Notes under the pieces: model-generated
Seen by the model: only the letters and a program-made list of their open reading frames with translations
Database searches by the model: none
What the model was told of the DNA's origin: nothing
NCBI GenBank assembly: GCA_016210825.1
Contig: JACQTM010000230.1
Span: 1 to 5,971 of the forward strand
DNA: 5,971 nucleotides
Direction of reading: 5' to 3'
Source of the DNA: Hyphomicrobiales bacterium
GTDB lineage: Bacteria; Pseudomonadota; Alphaproteobacteria; Rhizobiales; Xanthobacteraceae
Part shown: positions 4,827 through 5,971 of the stretch, piece by piece
Position numbering within the stretch: position 1 is the first letter of the stretch
Layout: the number at the start of each line of letters is the position of its first letter
Position numbers and translations under genes: made by a program

Positions 4827-5971
4827 TCATCGGATGATCGGCAAACATTTTCCTTTCACAAGCTTGGTACCCTGCGGGCAGATTATCCCACCAGGAATTG
4901 TCTGAAGGCTCGACACGCAGCGCCTGCCGTCCCAACGTTGTCCGCTCGGGCAGGTGATCGTGCCGGGAACGGTCTGAACACTCGGAATGCAGCGCCTGCC
5001 GTCCCAGCGCTGCCCAGTCGGACATATCGGTACGGTTGGCACTGTCGACACGCAGCGTTTGCCATCCCAGCGTTGTCCAGTCGGACATTGCGGCGTGCTC
5101 GACACGCAGCGCCTGCCGTCCCAGCGTTGTCCAGTCGGACAGCGCTCTATGATGATCGGCACGCAACGTTTGCCGTCCCAGTGCTGTCCGGTCGGGCAGG
5201 GCCGCTGCAGCGTCGGGCACTTGCCTGAAGCGTCGGGCCGCACGCCGCTCGGACAAAGCGGTGTGGGCGGCGTGACCGCGACGCAGCTTCGGCGGTTGGC
5301 GTCAGGTCGTTGTCCGGACGGGCAGCACTGACCGCTAACGGTCGTCTGACCAATCGGACAGCATCCACTCTTCAACAAGATGGAGCCGGGGGCACATGCC
5401 AGCGGGGCGACCGGCGTCACCGGCACCTCGGCACCCGGTTTCGATATGGGCACGCAACTGCGGCGATTGGCATCGGGCCGTTGCCCGGCGGGGCAGCACT
5501 GCTCGCCAGCGGCCTGGCTGCTCAAGCAGCACTGACCGCTCTTCAACAAGGTATAGCCGCTGGGACAAGTGGGCTGCGGTTGCGTGACCGGCACACAGGC
5601 CCGACGCCTGGCATCGGGCGTCTGCCCGGGCGGGCAGCATTGACCGGTGGTGGTGACCTGGTTGCTTGGACAACACTGGCCGCTCGACAACAAAGTGTAG
5701 CCGCGTACGCAAGTGAGCGGCGGCGGCGTGATCGGCACGCAGCTTCGCCGATTGGCGTCGGGTGCTTGCCCGAGCGGACAACACTGTCCGCCCGCAGTCA
5801 TCTGGCTGCGCAGGCAGCACTGGCCGCTTGGCAATTTGACGTAACCCGAAGCGCATTCCGAGGGATCCAGCGGCGGTGGTGGCGGCGGCGGCGGAGGCGG
5901 CGGCGGACCAATGAGTATCTGGGCCGGCGGAGGTGGCGGAGGCGGCGGAGGCACCACGATCGGTGCGATGC
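4827..5971 (-). CDS. Proline-rich, cysteine-rich repeat protein, C-terminal part, 5' end beyond right edge
   Basis: I do not recognise the family. The frame is open through the right edge, where it reads ...APIVVPPPP, so the true start lies outside the window; the GTG at 5957 is internal. The visible 380 or so residues consist of two polyproline runs (9 and 12 prolines, 5951-5871), four long repeats of about 48 residues (5855-5283), a short hybrid unit (5255-5217) and six short repeats (5198-4845). The protein ends CLPIIR. It contains 38 cysteines, an even number, all in regular positions, plus conserved Gly, Pro and basic residues. Such density implies disulfide-bonded structure outside the cytoplasm, but the signal peptide would be in the missing part. 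Polyproline before a repeat domain suggests a rigid spacer, perhaps at the cell surface. A small Cys-rich gene follows after 21 bases. Function is unknown. Confidence 0.85.
   Translation of the reverse strand, partial: IAPIVVPPPPPPPPPAQILIGPPPPPPPPPPPPLDPSECASGYVKLPSGQCCLRSQMTAGGQCCPLGQAPDANRRSCVPITPPPLTCVRGYTLLSSGQCCPSNQVTTTGQCCPPGQTPDARRRACVPVTQPQPTCPSGYTLLKSGQCCLSSQAAGEQCCPAGQRPDANRRSCVPISKPGAEVPVTPVAPLACAPGSILLKSGCCPIGQTTVSGQCCPSGQRPDANRRSCVAVTPPTPLCPSGVRPDASGKCPTLQRPCPTGQHWDGKRCVPIIIERCPTGQRWDGRRCVSSTPQCPTGQRWDGKRCVSTVPTVPICPTGQRWDGRRCIPSVQTVPGTITCPSGQRWDGRRCVSSLQTIPGGIICPQGTKLVKGKCLPIIR
4845..5198 (-). repeat. Six tandem short repeats, CPTGQRWDGRRC type
   Basis: Six coding repeats begin with the Cys codons at 5198, 5141, 5087, 5024, 4952 and 4880. 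The periods are 57, 54, 63, 72 and 72 bases. The first five have the core CP[ST]GQ[RH]WDG[KR]RC, with 10 residues between the cysteines. The last is degenerate (CPQGTKLVKGKC). Linkers vary in length (5-12 residues) while the core is nearly invariant. The DNA is also very similar from copy to copy, so recent duplication or gene conversion is likely. Confidence 0.9.
5283..5855 (-). repeat. Four tandem long repeats with CC doublets, GQCCPxGQxPDAxRRxC type
   Basis: Four coding repeats begin with the Cys codons at 5855, 5711, 5567 and 5396, with periods of 144, 144 and 171 bases. Each has six cysteines in the order C, CC, CC, C. The shared pattern is GYTLLKSGQCC, a short variable loop, GQCCPxGQ and PDANRRSCVP. 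The longer third period comes from a wider Pro/Val-rich linker after copy three. Copy four has lost one Gln before its first CC. Confidence 0.9.
5871..5951 (-). repeat. Polyproline-coding tract
   Basis: Runs of 9 and 12 proline codons are separated by the six residues AQILIG. Codons are a mix of CCG, CCT and CCA, so this is a protein-level repeat rather than a pure triplet repeat. Translation would probably need elongation factor P. The tract links the unseen N-terminal part to the Cys-rich repeats. Confidence 0.85.

Noticed and set aside
4507..5256. Minus-strand 249-codon frame with its own repeats (SDWTTLGRQALRVE)
   Set aside because: It is a different frame of the short-repeat DNA and also covers the whole small Cys-rich gene. 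Its repeats arise because the DNA period is a multiple of three. The Cys-rich frame has the regular residue pattern.
5335..5856. Minus-strand 173-codon frame within the long repeats
   Set aside because: It is an out-of-frame shadow of the Cys-repeat gene, kept open by the repeated DNA.
5955..5957. GTG at 5957 as the start of the Cys-repeat protein
   Set aside because: The frame continues open to the right edge with no Shine-Dalgarno before the GTG, and no signal peptide follows it. It is an internal Val codon of a longer protein.

Overview
The window looks like a chromosomal segment of a high-GC alphaproteobacterium. Hyphomicrobiales of the Bradyrhizobium/Rhodopseudomonas type is the most likely group. 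This rests on the class II ribonucleotide reductase N-terminus, an NrdR-type operator, a TRAP transporter, and small secreted Cys-containing proteins. The assignment is inferred from family resemblance only. All six supported genes lie on the minus strand, so transcription runs from right to left.

Layout in transcription order. (1) 5971-4827: the C-terminal part of a gene entering from the right edge. It encodes a proline-rich, extremely cysteine-rich repeat protein with two polyproline runs, then four long and six short repeats. (2) 4805-4524: a small, probably exported Cys-rich protein starting 21 bases after the repeat gene, likely co-transcribed with it. (3) 4409-4086: a second small, probably exported protein with two cysteines. 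(4) 3997-967: a complete TRAP (tripartite ATP-independent periplasmic) transporter operon in the order dctP-dctQ-dctM. It has a convincing sigma70-type promoter at 4034-4062 and a very stable 12-bp hairpin between dctP and dctQ. (5) 966-310: 657 bases without a supported gene. They contain a near-perfect NrdR box, a degenerate second box 31 bases away, a promoter-like -35/-10 pair, and a leader of about 290 nt with internal duplication and hairpins. (6) 309-1: the first 103 codons of nrdJ, running off the left edge.

The TRAP proteins would work together: DctP captures an organic solute in the periplasm and DctQ/DctM carry it through the inner membrane using an ion gradient. The ligand cannot be named. 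DctP has Asn where the family normally has its ligand-binding Arg, so an atypical substrate is possible. nrdJ supplies deoxynucleotides through a B12-dependent reductase, and the operator suggests control by NrdR according to dNTP/ATP status.

The least explained element is the repeat protein. All its repeat types reduce to one short loop bounded by two cysteines, of the form C-P-x-G-...-C. I count nineteen such loops and 38 cysteines in the visible part. No mobile element, CRISPR array, tRNA or rRNA was seen.
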